Shown here piece after piece: positions 1 through 7,894 of a stretch of DNA of 64,000 nt; within the stretch, counting starts at the first letter, position 1, and each line of letters starts with the position of its first letter. The translations under genes and the position numbers were made by a program. The notes under the pieces were generated by a model that saw only the letters and a program-made list of their open reading frames with translations, was not told the DNA's origin and made no database searches. The DNA lies in NCBI GenBank assembly GCA_965262745.1, contig OZ253558.1, forward strand, positions 1,736,001 to 1,800,000. Direction: 5' to 3'. Source of the stretch: JAJECS01 sp965262745. Lineage in GTDB: Bacteria > Chloroflexota > UBA11872.

Positions 1-41
1 GGGCCGATGGCTCCGACAGAACGGCGGCGAGGGAGAGAGAC

Positions 42-677
42 TTGCGCACAGTGATCGCAAAGCTTGAGCGAATGGGGCTCTCGGTCGCATCCGCAGTCGT
101 TGTGAGCCTCGCCCTCACCATGAGCTTCGCCTGGTTCCTGGCAAGCCCGGGGCAGGTTCACGCGTGTAAGTGCGCAGTACCCGGGACTCCTGCCGAAGAG
201 CTGGAGAAGTTCTCGGCAGTCTTCGCCGGCAGAGTCGTCTCGGTTCGACACTCCTACGACCTCAATGCAGCGTCTTACACGCCTGACGACCGCACGACCG
301 TTGGCTTCGAGGTCAGCACCGTGTGGAAGGGCACTGTCCATGAGGACATGTTTATCACCACGCCGCCAACTGGTGGAAGTTGCGGATTCACCTTCGCCGA
401 AGGGGAAGAATACGTCGTCTATGCCGACGACAGCGCCTATGGCGACGACGGCTACACCGTTGGCATATGCAGTCGAACGGCGCTTCTCCGACAAGCACAA
501 GCTGACATCGGCGCGCTCGGAGAGGGTCGTGCTCCCCAGGCCGGAACGGGCGGTCCAGCGCCAGAACCACCACAGGATTCAGGTGTCGCTGGGGCGTGGA
601 TCATCATCCTGGTCGTTGCTGCGACGGGCCTAGTAGTGGGCGGGATGATGGCGTACCGAAGAGTGAGGCGTCCGTAG
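42..677 (+). CDS. membrane-anchored TIMP/NTR-like secreted protein
   Basis: An N-terminal hydrophobic stretch (about residues 14-35) ends in QVHA before CKC, so signal peptidase cleavage there would expose a Cys-x-Cys N-terminus. The following 110 residues (ending near the CSRTALL segment) have the pattern seen in bacterial TIMP/NTR-like proteins: an EELEKFSAVFAGRVVSV strand region, a FEVSTVWKG strand and a later Cys. A Gly/Pro-rich spacer follows, then one transmembrane helix (AWIIILVVAATGLVVGG) and a basic RRVRRP tail, so the domain should sit outside the membrane. The TTG at 42 follows a purine-rich GGGAGAGAG and is taken as start; GTG 51 or ATG 72 are alternatives. The family is a pattern match, the inhibitor role is inference, and a lipoprotein is possible (VHAC resembles a weak lipobox). 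Confidence 0.7.
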   Translation: MRTVIAKLERMGLSVASAVVVSLALTMSFAWFLASPGQVHACKCAVPGTPAEELEKFSAVFAGRVVSVRHSYDLNAASYTPDDRTTVGFEVSTVWKGTVHEDMFITTPPTGGSCGFTFAEGEEYVVYADDSAYGDDGYTVGICSRTALLRQAQADIGALGEGRAPQAGTGGPAPEPPQDSGVAGAWIIILVVAATGLVVGGMMAYRRVRRP

Positions 678-900
678 GCAATGCTTTTCGTTCATCGGCG
701 GCCGGGTCATCGTCCACCAAAAGCACTTGCCAATTCGCCTGCGCGTGACCTGCGCGGCCTAAATCCAAGATGCTGCCGCAGCTCACCGCACTGATCGTCC
801 ACACCTGCCACCCCGCGTTCGCGTATTCGGCACCGACGACCAGTGGCACGAGATTCACACCAGTCAGGACAACGTTCGCAATACACCGTAGACAGGACGA
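604..900 (-). pseudogene. possible decayed gene remnant
   Basis: On the minus strand the frame running from about 900 to 604 has GC-rich third positions and a protein-like composition (NLVPLVVGAEYANAGWQVW, then WTISAVSCGSILDLG). It opens only after an in-frame TAG near 903 and has no convincing Shine-Dalgarno at its GTG (858). It runs into the antisense of the preceding gene. I do not recognise a family. It may be the 3' remnant of a gene lost from this accessory region, or chance. Confidence 0.2.
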
Positions 901-1145
901 ACTCAGGCGCTAGTCGGCAGTCGGCTCGAAATCTCCAAGTCGTCGGAAGCCACCACCATCCGCCACGAGTATCCGTCACTCACAAAAGCATAATCTCACC
1001 ACGACGCAACGAGAAAGATCTTGCTGCTGATAATGTTCAACTGCTGGGACATGGAAGGCCGACACCGGACTACTACGGCAATCCTGATCTCAGAATGACC
1101 AAGTATATCTCAAAAACTCATCTGCATAGTTTCGCCGTAACCCGG
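678..1145. other. 468-bp gap without a supported gene
   Basis: Apart from the possible minus-strand remnant listed separately (604-900), I see no gene here. It lies between a rightward gene and a leftward gene, so it is a convergent spacer. Base composition becomes visibly more AT-rich after about 980. No strong hairpin followed by a T-run was found. Confidence 0.5.
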
Positions 1146-1688
1146 TTACAACAGTTTGGTGCTTCCCCGATACTTCCTGGGCACCTGCATTTCGGTTCGC
1201 GTCCCCTTCTCCCTCACTTCCCCGCTAGTCAGATTGACTATGATACTGCGAGAGGCATTTTCTTGTTTGTCGGTGGTCCATCCTGACACTAGGGCGTATG
1301 TCGATGCAATGTAAGCCAAGTTGCACAAGTCCATTATCTCCCGAACACCCTCGTCCCTGTCCGGGTCAGCGACTGCGCCATAAAGCATCTGGCACATGCG
1401 CCCGATGGAATGCTCAAATTCTTGAATGAACTCCCGCATCGCAGTCTCTAATCTCTGCTGGCGCAAGTCACGCCGTTGGCCTAAGTTGTTGAGAAATGAC
1501 CAAACGGCAGTGCAATAGCGTTGCCAGCTCTTTAGTTCTTGGGAATCCTCATCCCAATATTTCGCACCTTCGTCTTTCAAGCGATCAACGATACCAAGTG
1601 CATTGTGAAGGTGATGTGCGCATGGATAGGCTTCGAAACGTCCTAGGATATCCCGCCACTGAAGTTGGCGTTCACTATATCTCGGCAT
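1146..1688 (-). CDS. hypothetical protein downstream of a zinc-ribbon gene
   Basis: The 180-residue product begins MPRYSERQLQWRDILGRFEA and is rich in charged and aromatic helical sequence; it has no transmembrane segment or motif that I recognise. The frame extends further upstream, but the ATG at 1688 is preceded by a strong GGAGGA six bases away, which decides the start. It then overlaps the 3' end of the upstream zinc-ribbon gene by 14 bp, so the two are translationally coupled and probably act together. Composition is less GC-rich than the metabolic genes further right, which fits horizontal acquisition. Function unknown. Confidence 0.6.
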   Translation of the reverse strand: MPRYSERQLQWRDILGRFEAYPCAHHLHNALGIVDRLKDEGAKYWDEDSQELKSWQRYCTAVWSFLNNLGQRRDLRQQRLETAMREFIQEFEHSIGRMCQMLYGAVADPDRDEGVREIMDLCNLAYIASTYALVSGWTTDKQENASRSIIVNLTSGEVREKGTRTEMQVPRKYRGSTKLL

Positions 1689-2166
1689 CTGTGTCCTCCG
1701 ATGGATTGCTCGGCCTTGATTCTTCTGGAGTATCTCTACAGGAAGCCTGTGGTCTTCTGGCCGATCCATGGCCAGTGTGCTTCGAGAGAGGTTCATCAGT
1801 CTCATGGATCACGTCACCTGTTTCTAAATCCTTGACCAATTCCTTATACTTGTCGCTTTTCCGGTCTATCAGCCTTTCTTTGTGAACCATCTTTTGAAGA
1901 CGATTTGACCATTCAGAACCCGCTTTCCATTCGATGCGAGTTTTCTTCTGCTTCTTCCTAGAGGGTAGGTGTGCGTCATTGGCTTCCCAAGCCATCACCT
2001 CGTGCAGGACAATTGAATCTTCGACTGTAATCGTCACATGCTTGGTAGTAGATCCACAGATTGAGCACGGAAGATTGTCGTGCGACGAGGCAAGGTATAG
2101 AGGAAATGGCTCTCCACAATGAGAACAGCTTACGCCAGTAATAGGTGTAGCCGAGTGATCTGCCAC
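1675..2166 (-). CDS. zinc-ribbon hypothetical protein
   Basis: A 163-residue product with two Cys-x-x-Cys pairs near the N-terminus (CSHCGEPF and, 15 residues on, CSICGS), a classic four-Cys zinc-ribbon arrangement. A strongly basic middle (RKKQKKTRIEWK, then MVHKERLIDRKSDKYKEL) and a hydrophilic C-terminal tail follow. The start is GTG at 2166, preceded by AGAAGGA. It heads a two-gene leftward unit with the overlapping gene at 1146-1688. A nucleic-acid or protein adaptor role is plausible from the ribbon plus basic region, but there is no family match that I can name. Confidence 0.65.
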   Translation of the reverse strand: MADHSATPITGVSCSHCGEPFPLYLASSHDNLPCSICGSTTKHVTITVEDSIVLHEVMAWEANDAHLPSRKKQKKTRIEWKAGSEWSNRLQKMVHKERLIDRKSDKYKELVKDLETGDVIHETDEPLSKHTGHGSARRPQASCRDTPEESRPSNPSEDTDAEI

Positions 2167-2431
2167 AGCGTCCTTCTGTCTACCCCTGGTATTCGCGTCT
2201 TCAGTAGCGCGGGTCTGCTTACATTGTCCCCATGCCGCCCGGCGAACTCAACCACTTGGCTCCGGAGATCCGTGCGGTGTTTTCGGAACAGGTCGCGCCA
2301 GATGACGCCCCGCACATCGCCTGGCTCGTCCTCGATTGTCACTAAGACCAGGCGGTCCCGCCTGACTCGATTTCGGCGCCGATGCGCTCGCTTGATGAGC
2401 CATGCTAGTCCTGCCAAGGCTTCCAAAGATG

Positions 2432-2451
2432 ACCATGGTCATGACCATGGT
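2432..2451. promoter_or_regulatory. 20-bp perfect palindrome, candidate autoregulatory operator
   Basis: ACCATGGTCATGACCATGGT reads identically on both strands. The unit TGACCATGGT also occurs twice as a direct repeat 12 bp apart (2430-2439 and 2442-2451). It ends 36 bp before the ATG of the antitoxin gene. Phd/YefM-type antitoxins bind such palindromes in their own promoters, so this is probably the operator; a weak TAGGAT at 2451-2456 could be the -10 box. Confidence 0.6.
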
Positions 2452-2487
2452 AGGATAGTGGTCACCGGTCGAATCGAGAAGCGTGGA

Positions 2488-2769
2488 ATGACGACAGAAG
2501 CCACTGGGACACCCGGGCCCAGGACGATCAAGGCGTCGGAATTCAAGGCGAAGTGCCTCAAGCTCATGGATGAGGTGGCCGAGAGCGGCGAGGAGATCGT
2601 CATCACCAAGAACGGCCGCCCGGTCTCGCGGCTAGCGCCCTACCGAGAGAAGCCCGAGAGCCTCTTTGGCATCGACCGAGGCCGGATCGAGATTCTTGGC
2701 GACATCACCGAGTCGATCGACGTTGAGTGGGAGGCCCAGTCTGACCCGGACCGTGTATTGAATCCGTGA
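2488..2769 (+). CDS. Phd/YefM-family antitoxin
   Basis: A 93-residue protein with the family's core: TIKASEFKAKCLKLMDEV, then GEEIVITKNGRPVSRLAPY, the beta-hairpin/helix that dimerises and binds DNA. The C-terminal third (FGIDRGRIEILGDITESIDVEW) is the flexible part that usually wraps the toxin. The frame is open further upstream, but ATG 2488 gives the normal antitoxin length. It is coupled to the PIN gene by a GTGA overlap (2766-2769). It should neutralise that toxin and repress the operon through the palindrome just upstream. Pairing of a Phd-type antitoxin with a PIN toxin is common. Confidence 0.9.
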   Translation: MTTEATGTPGPRTIKASEFKAKCLKLMDEVAESGEEIVITKNGRPVSRLAPYREKPESLFGIDRGRIEILGDITESIDVEWEAQSDPDRVLNP

Positions 2770-3161
2770 TCCTGCTCGATACGCACGTCATGCTCTGGCT
2801 GCGATTGGGCGACGCACGGCTGGGAACCGGCGCCCGGACCGAGATCGACCGAGCATGGCTGGCCGACGAGGTTTGCGTGTCGGCTGTCTCGTTCTGGGAA
2901 GTGGCCCTCCTCAAGAACAGGCAACGGATCAGCTTCCCCGACGACGTCGGCCTCTGGCGCCGGGAGCAATTGGAGCAAGGAGTCATCGAGATTCCCGTGG
3001 ACGGTGCAATCGGAATCCGTGCGGCCACACTCCCCGACTTCCACGCCGATCCTGCCGACCGCCTGATCGTCGCCACCGCGCTGGAAGGCCATCGCCTGGT
3101 GACCGCGGACCGGCGAATCCTGGACTGGCCGGGACAACTGAGCCGGCTCGACGCTACCTAA
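2766..3161 (+). CDS. PIN-domain ribonuclease toxin (VapC-like)
   Basis: A 131-residue single PIN domain. The expected acidic active-site positions are visible: Asp in ILLDTH near the N-terminus, Glu in SFWEVALL, Asp in DPADRLIVATAL and Asp in LVTADRRI. These four carboxylates hold the Mg2+/Mn2+ used for RNA cleavage. The length is normal for VapC. Its GTG start overlaps the antitoxin stop (GTGA), the standard arrangement of a toxin-antitoxin operon. The RNA target cannot be inferred from sequence. Confidence 0.92.
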   Translation: MILLDTHVMLWLRLGDARLGTGARTEIDRAWLADEVCVSAVSFWEVALLKNRQRISFPDDVGLWRREQLEQGVIEIPVDGAIGIRAATLPDFHADPADRLIVATALEGHRLVTADRRILDWPGQLSRLDAT

Positions 3162-3282
3162 TAGACCTCGACGCAGACGGGCTTGAAGTCAGGATCCCGC
3201 GATGCGGTGCGCCCCCGCTTCCGAGCGTGAGTCGCTCGTCACGGGGCTCTAAGGGCCTAACCGATGCGGTTAATGCGGAGCG

Positions 3283-3705
3283 CTACCCCTGCGCCTGCTC
3301 GCAGCTGATCATCCAGTCGATGCCGAATTTGTCGGTGCAGGACCCGAAGTAGTCGCCCCAGAACATGTCCTGCAGGGGCATTGTCACGGTTCCGCCTGCC
3401 GCGAGTTTCGCGAACAGATCGCCGGTCTCCTCCCGGCTGTGCGAGGCGCAGGAGATTGAAATGTTGCCGCCCTCTTTCACCGGTGATCCGAAGGTGCTTG
3501 GAACGTCGCTGCCCATCAGCACGCTCGTGCCGACCGGGAGCGAGACGTGCATGATGTTGTTCGCTTCGTCGTCGGGAACTCCCATGTCCGCGGGACCGTC
3601 ACCAAACGTCTGCAGGACGTCGAAGTCACCGCCAAAGACCGACCGGTAGAACTCGAACGCCTCGCGGCAGTTCCCGTTGAAGTGGAGATAGATGCTGAGG
3701 GTCAT
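3283..3705 (-). CDS. VOC/PhnB-like glyoxalase-fold protein
   Basis: A 140-residue protein opening with MTLSIYLHFNGNCREAFEFY, the signature start of the PhnB/3-demethylubiquinone-methyltransferase-like branch of the vicinal oxygen chelate superfamily. The repeated beta-alpha-beta-beta-beta units are recognisable (FGGDFDVLQTFGDGP, MHVSLPVGTSVLMGSD, then MFWGDYFGSCTDKFGIDW). Members of this branch often lack a known enzymatic activity. It begins 11 bp after the stop of the phosphatase gene on the same strand and is probably the last gene of that leftward operon. The substrate is unknown. Confidence 0.85.
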   Translation of the reverse strand: MTLSIYLHFNGNCREAFEFYRSVFGGDFDVLQTFGDGPADMGVPDDEANNIMHVSLPVGTSVLMGSDVPSTFGSPVKEGGNISISCASHSREETGDLFAKLAAGGTVTMPLQDMFWGDYFGSCTDKFGIDWMISCEQAQG

Positions 3706-3716
3706 GTGGGCCTCCC

Positions 3717-4907
3717 TTATGCGCCGTCCGCGGGGCGACGGAGCACCAAGCAGGTGATGTCGTCGGATTGCGGCGTATCGCCGACGAATTCCCGTACGGC
3801 TTCGAACAGCGCGTACGTGGCTTGCTCCGAGTCCGCGGGCGGATTCGCCACGAAGACTTCCTGGATGCGATCGACACCGAACTGTTCGCCGTCGCCGTTC
3901 ATGGCTTCGGTGACGCCGTCCGTATAGAGCACGATGGTATCGCCAGGTTCGAGTTTCACGGTACGGCTTGGGAACTTGATGTCCGGCGCGACACCAAGCG
4001 CAACGCCGCCGGTTAGCGAGAGGAGCTCCGCTCCCCCGTCAGCTCGAACAAGCACCGGAGCGTCGTGTCCACCGTTTGAATAGGTCAGCGTGCCGCTCCC
4101 CGGATCGTAGATCGAGTAGAGCACTGTGACGAACATCATGGTTTCGTTTTCTTCGTACAGCAGTTCATTGACTTCGCGCAGGGCCTCGCCGGGGTCGGCG
4201 AGGCCGATCGCGGCGCCCTTGAGCAGCGTGCGGCTCGACATCATGAACAGGGCAGCGGGCACGCCCTTGTCGGACACATCCGCTATCGCCAGGCCAACCT
4301 TGCGATTTTCCAAGCGAATCACGTCGTAAAAGTCGCCGCCGACGTTCCGCGCAGGCTCCATATGGGCGAAGACTTGATATTCGGAACTCTTGGGAAATGT
4401 CTTCGGCAGAATCGACTGCTGGGTGCTGCTCGCAACCTCGAGCTCGTTTTGCAGGGCGACCAGGGCGTCCCGCGACGACAGTGCCGCTCGCCACTCCTCG
4501 AGATGGGCCAACGCCCGCTCCATGGTGACCTGCAGGTCCTCGAAGTCGATCGGCTTGGTGACGAAATCGAACGCTCCGCGGTTCATCGCCGTACGGATGT
4601 TCTTCATGTCACCGTATGCAGAAACGACGATGCACCGAACATCAATCTCGGAGACATTCGGTATCTGATCGAGCAGCGTGAGACCATCCATGCGCGGCAT
4701 ATTGATGTCCGTGATAACCATATCGATGTCCGGATTGTCATTTAGTTTCTCAAGAGCCTCAATGCCATCGTGGGCAAAGTCGAAGCTGTGCGTGCCCCTT
4801 CGAATCCTGCGCCGCATGCGCTGCATCATCAGCGGTTCGAGATCCGGCTCGTCGTCAACCACGAGAATCCGGTAGGGCCGCTTCGTTGCACTCGTGTCGC
4901 GCGTCAT
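3717..4907 (-). CDS. response regulator fused to a SpoIIE/RsbU-type PP2C phosphatase
   Basis: A 396-residue two-domain protein. Residues about 10-130 form a receiver domain with acidic pocket VVDDE, phospho-acceptor Asp67 in VITDINMP, and Lys118 in FVTKPID. A helical linker follows, then a PPM-type Ser/Thr phosphatase domain (about 180-396) with the metal-binding EPARNVGGDFYDVI segment, IADVSDKGVPAALFM, and VLYTDGVTEAMN. Such proteins dephosphorylate anti-sigma-factor antagonists in partner-switching stress responses. No anti-sigma factor or antagonist gene is visible nearby. It starts 9 bp after the stop of a paralogous stand-alone regulator, so the two share a transcript. Confidence 0.93.
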   Translation of the reverse strand: MTRDTSATKRPYRILVVDDEPDLEPLMMQRMRRRIRRGTHSFDFAHDGIEALEKLNDNPDIDMVITDINMPRMDGLTLLDQIPNVSEIDVRCIVVSAYGDMKNIRTAMNRGAFDFVTKPIDFEDLQVTMERALAHLEEWRAALSSRDALVALQNELEVASSTQQSILPKTFPKSSEYQVFAHMEPARNVGGDFYDVIRLENRKVGLAIADVSDKGVPAALFMMSSRTLLKGAAIGLADPGEALREVNELLYEENETMMFVTVLYSIYDPGSGTLTYSNGGHDAPVLVRADGGAELLSLTGGVALGVAPDIKFPSRTVKLEPGDTIVLYTDGVTEAMNGDGEQFGVDRIQEVFVANPPADSEQATYALFEAVREFVGDTPQSDDITCLVLRRPADGA

Positions 4908-4916
4908 ATCAGAATC

Positions 4917-5477
4917 TCAGTTCACCGCTTCAGGATCGGGGCTGGCCGAAGCGTCAGCTCCGCCGCGCGACGTGACGTGCGCGTCGCGAGACGACAGCGC
5001 CGCCCGCCAGGCATCGAGATGGTGAAGCGTCCGCTCAATGGTCTCCTGTAGATCTTCAAAATCGATCGGCTTGGTGATGAAGTCGAAGGCTCCTCTTCGC
5101 ATCGCTGTTCGGATGTTCTTCATATCACCGTATGCCGAGAGGATGACAGCCCGGATAGATGGATCGACTCTTGGTATCTGCTCCAGCAACGTCAAGCCGT
5201 CCATGTGGGGCATGTTGATATCCGAGATGACGATATCGATGTCCTGATCTTCCACCAGCATGTCAAGAGCCCTGACACCGTTGTGCGCAAACACAAAGCT
5301 ATATTCCCCTGATCGGATCTTATGCCGCATACGCTGCAACACGAGCGGCTCGAGATCAGGCTCGTCGTCAGCCATGAGGATTTTGTACGGTCGTCTCATC
5401 TCCGCCCCCCCCGCGTCGCCCATCTCGCCGACCATGAATCCGACAGCCGCACCATGCTCAGGAGGAGGCGAATCCAA
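4917..5477 (-). CDS. stand-alone response regulator (receiver only)
   Basis: A receiver domain with MADDE pocket, phospho-acceptor Asp86 in IVISDINMP and Lys in FITKPID, followed by a short tail with no output domain. From SAYGDMKNIRTAM to WRAALSSRDA it is almost identical to the neighbouring receiver-phosphatase, so the pair arose by tandem duplication, this copy having lost or never gained the phosphatase. The first 26 residues before MRRPYKIL look non-conserved and ATG 5399 is an alternative start. No histidine kinase is present nearby. It may act as a phosphate sink or competitor for the same kinase; that is inference. Confidence 0.88.
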   Translation of the reverse strand: MDSPPPEHGAAVGFMVGEMGDAGGAEMRRPYKILMADDEPDLEPLVLQRMRHKIRSGEYSFVFAHNGVRALDMLVEDQDIDIVISDINMPHMDGLTLLEQIPRVDPSIRAVILSAYGDMKNIRTAMRRGAFDFITKPIDFEDLQETIERTLHHLDAWRAALSSRDAHVTSRGGADASASPDPEAVN

Positions 5478-5700
5478 GCAGGCAAGCCCAAGAGTGTCGT
5501 CACTGTAGCGGATTCTGCCGGTGCGCTGGCCGATCCCCTTGCGCCCTGCAGCTTATTCGACGACGAAGCAATATAGCCCCTGTGGCCGTACGCAGGCACG
5601 CCGTTTGGACAGACGCGACGAAAAGCTGCGAACCTGTGTCAACTATGGCTGAGAGGCTCACTGGCCGGTGCGGCACCGGACTCGAATCAAGGGGAGCATC

Positions 5701-7743
5701 GTGAAAAACAAATTGGTGGCACTGCTCGTCGCCGGGATGCTCGTCGCGCTCGCCACGCCGGCGGCGGCCACGGGCGACTGCGATTTCGTCCTCGGCTTCG
5801 CCACCCTCAAATCGCTGATCGACGCCGCCGAGGGCCCTGACACGGTCGGCGCCTGCTTGGAGAACGAGCAGTTCCGCCCGATCGAGCAGGAGGCGCGGCA
5901 ACAGACCACCGGCGGCCTGATGGTGTGGCGCAAAGTCGACAACTGGACCGGCTTCACCGACGGGCAGCGCACGTGGATCCACGGACCAGAGGGTCTGCAA
6001 TCCCGCCTCAACTCCGAGCTGTTGGACTGGGAACGCATCGCCGAGCTGCGCCGAAACGCCGAGACGTTCGAATACACCATTGGCCAACCGGGCGGATCGG
6101 TGACGGTCGCGACCATTTCGGAACCGCTCACGTTCAACCTGGCCATCGCCAACGACGCCTCGTCATCGGGCATCTTGAGCTACCTCTTTGACGGTCTCAC
6201 CGAGGTCTCGTGGCTGACGGACGAGGTGGAGCCGTCGCTGGCTGAGTCGTGGGAGCGCTCCGACGACGGTCTGACCTGGACCTTCCATCTCCGCCAAGAC
6301 GTCACCTGGCACGACGGGCAGGGCTTCACGGCCCACGACGTCGACTTCACTTTCAACCGCATCATCTATAACGACGACATCGCGGCCAGCAGCCGCCCGT
6401 CCTTCCACTTCCGCGTCTTCGACGAGGAGACCGGCACCTGGCAGGAGTCGCCGATGACGGTGACGGCGCTGGACGACTACACGGTGCAATGCGTGCTCCC
6501 CGTGCCGTTTGCCCCCTTCCTGCGCTCGATGGGCACCGCGATCTACCCGAAGCACATCCTCGAGCAACACGTGGACGACGGCACCTTCGGCTCGGTATGG
6601 GATATCGACACCGACCCAGCCGAGATCGTTGGCACGGGGCCTTTCACCATCGACAGCTACGTGCCCGGCGGCGAGCTGACCCTGCGGCGCAACTCGACCT
6701 ACTGGCTCAAGGACGCCGCCGGCAACAGCCTGCCGTATCTGGAGGCGCTCAGGTACACGATCGTTGAGGACCTTGAGGCGGAGCTCGCCAAATTCCAGGC
6801 CGGAGAATCCGACGTGCACGGGGTGTTGGGCGAGGAGTTCGCCGACCTCGAGCCGCTGCAGGACGAAGGCAACTTCACCGTCCACAAGCGCGGCCCAGCA
6901 TTCGGAACCACGTTCCTCGGCTTCAATATGAACCCGGGCGCCAACCCCGAAACCGGCGACCCGTATCTGGCGCCGGAGAAGCTCAACTGGTTCCAGAATG
7001 TGCAATTCCGTCGCGCCGTCGCCCACAGCATCGACAAGGACGCGATCATCAACGGTGTCCTGCACGGGCTGGGCTACCCGCAGTGGTCCTCCGTCAGCCC
7101 GGCCACGGGCGACTTTCACAACCCCGATGTCCGCCGCTACCCCTACGACCTCGACGAGGCCAACCGGATCCTGGACGACCTTGGGTGGGTGGATACCGAC
7201 GGGGACGGCATTCGCGAGGACGATGCCGGCAACCCGATTTCGTTCACGATGGTGACCAACACGGGCAATAGCGTGCGTGGAGCGGCCGGCGAGATCATCC
7301 ATCAGGGTCTGACCGACATCGGCATCCAGGCGGACTATCAGCTGATCGAGTTTGGGGATCTCGTCGGCCAGCTCGTCAGCTCCTATGACTGGGAGGCCAT
7401 GGTCATCGGCTTCACCGGTGGATCGGACCCATACGGCGGCATCGGGTTCTGGCACAGCAGCGAGGCCCTGCACCTGTGGTATCCGAACCAGACGGCGCCG
7501 GCGACGGAATGGGAAGCGGAGATCGATGAGCTGTACATCAGGGCCAGCCAGGAGCTTGATCGCGACAAGCGCGTGGCCTACTACCACCGCGCCCAGGAGA
7601 TTGCCGCCGAGAACGTGCCGGTGATCTACACGACGCTCTCTGAACGTCTGACGGCCGTACGCAACGTCTTCGGCAACACGACGCCCACGCTGTATGGGCT
7701 GTGGGATATCCGCTATCTCTACCGCACGGACCTAGCGGAATAG
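5701..7743 (+). CDS. ABC transporter substrate-binding protein, family 5 (oligopeptide/nickel type) with extra N-terminal domain
   Basis: The GTG at 5701 follows AAGGGGAG by a few bases and gives a clean signal peptide (VKNKLVALLVAGMLVALATP, cleaved after AAA). Residues about 25-110 form an extra domain (GDCDFVLGFATL, DTVGACLENEQF, TTGGLMVWRKVDNWTGFTDG) of a type widespread in secreted Chloroflexota and actinobacterial proteins. Residues about 120-670 are the SBP_bac_5 fold, including WHDGQGFTAHDVDFTFNRI and GTGPFTIDSYVPGGELTLRRN. It would deliver peptides or similar ligands to a Dpp/Opp importer, but no permease or ATPase is adjacent; the fused permease at 27233 is a possible distant partner. 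Confidence 0.92.
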   Translation: MKNKLVALLVAGMLVALATPAAATGDCDFVLGFATLKSLIDAAEGPDTVGACLENEQFRPIEQEARQQTTGGLMVWRKVDNWTGFTDGQRTWIHGPEGLQSRLNSELLDWERIAELRRNAETFEYTIGQPGGSVTVATISEPLTFNLAIANDASSSGILSYLFDGLTEVSWLTDEVEPSLAESWERSDDGLTWTFHLRQDVTWHDGQGFTAHDVDFTFNRIIYNDDIAASSRPSFHFRVFDEETGTWQESPMTVTALDDYTVQCVLPVPFAPFLRSMGTAIYPKHILEQHVDDGTFGSVWDIDTDPAEIVGTGPFTIDSYVPGGELTLRRNSTYWLKDAAGNSLPYLEALRYTIVEDLEAELAKFQAGESDVHGVLGEEFADLEPLQDEGNFTVHKRGPAFGTTFLGFNMNPGANPETGDPYLAPEKLNWFQNVQFRRAVAHSIDKDAIINGVLHGLGYPQWSSVSPATGDFHNPDVRRYPYDLDEANRILDDLGWVDTDGDGIREDDAGNPISFTMVTNTGNSVRGAAGEIIHQGLTDIGIQADYQLIEFGDLVGQLVSSYDWEAMVIGFTGGSDPYGGIGFWHSSEALHLWYPNQTAPATEWEAEIDELYIRASQELDRDKRVAYYHRAQEIAAENVPVIYTTLSERLTAVRNVFGNTTPTLYGLWDIRYLYRTDLAE

Positions 7744-7768
7744 GGCCGGCAAAACCGCCTGAGGTCGG

Positions 7769-7795
7769 CGTAGGGGCGCCTCTTGTGGGCGCCTG
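7769..7795. repeat. dispersed palindromic element, copy A
   Basis: CGTAGGGGC followed by GGCGCC...GGCGCC arms (7775-7780 and 7788-7793) matches, in opposite orientation, the element at 13480-13505 (shared pattern GTAGGGGC, then CTTGTGG or CTCGTGG, then GCC). The arms differ but pair within each copy, which indicates a compensated hairpin family of REP type. It lies in the spacer between convergent genes. Confidence 0.6.
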
Positions 7796-7800
7796 TGGCC

Positions 7801-7830
7801 GGTGGCCCACGCTGCGTGCAGCGTGGGACC
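7801..7830. terminator. strong hairpin between convergent genes
   Basis: CCCACGCTGC (7806-7815), a 2-nt loop, and GCAGCGTGGG (7818-7827) form a perfect 10-bp stem. It sits between the convergent SBP and FIST genes and could end transcription from either side, although no T-run follows. The outer bases GGTGGCCCA...TGGGACC resemble the hairpin at 17060-17084, so it may also be a dispersed repeat. Confidence 0.5.
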
Positions 7831-7894
7831 CGCCGCGGATGAATCTCTCAGGCGGCGCGCCGCCTGGGCCACCGCGCGGACCCTTCAGCGCTCG

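Noticed and set aside
843..1286. 147-codon plus-strand frame
   Set aside because: Composition not protein-like, no ribosome binding site, overlaps the supported leftward gene.
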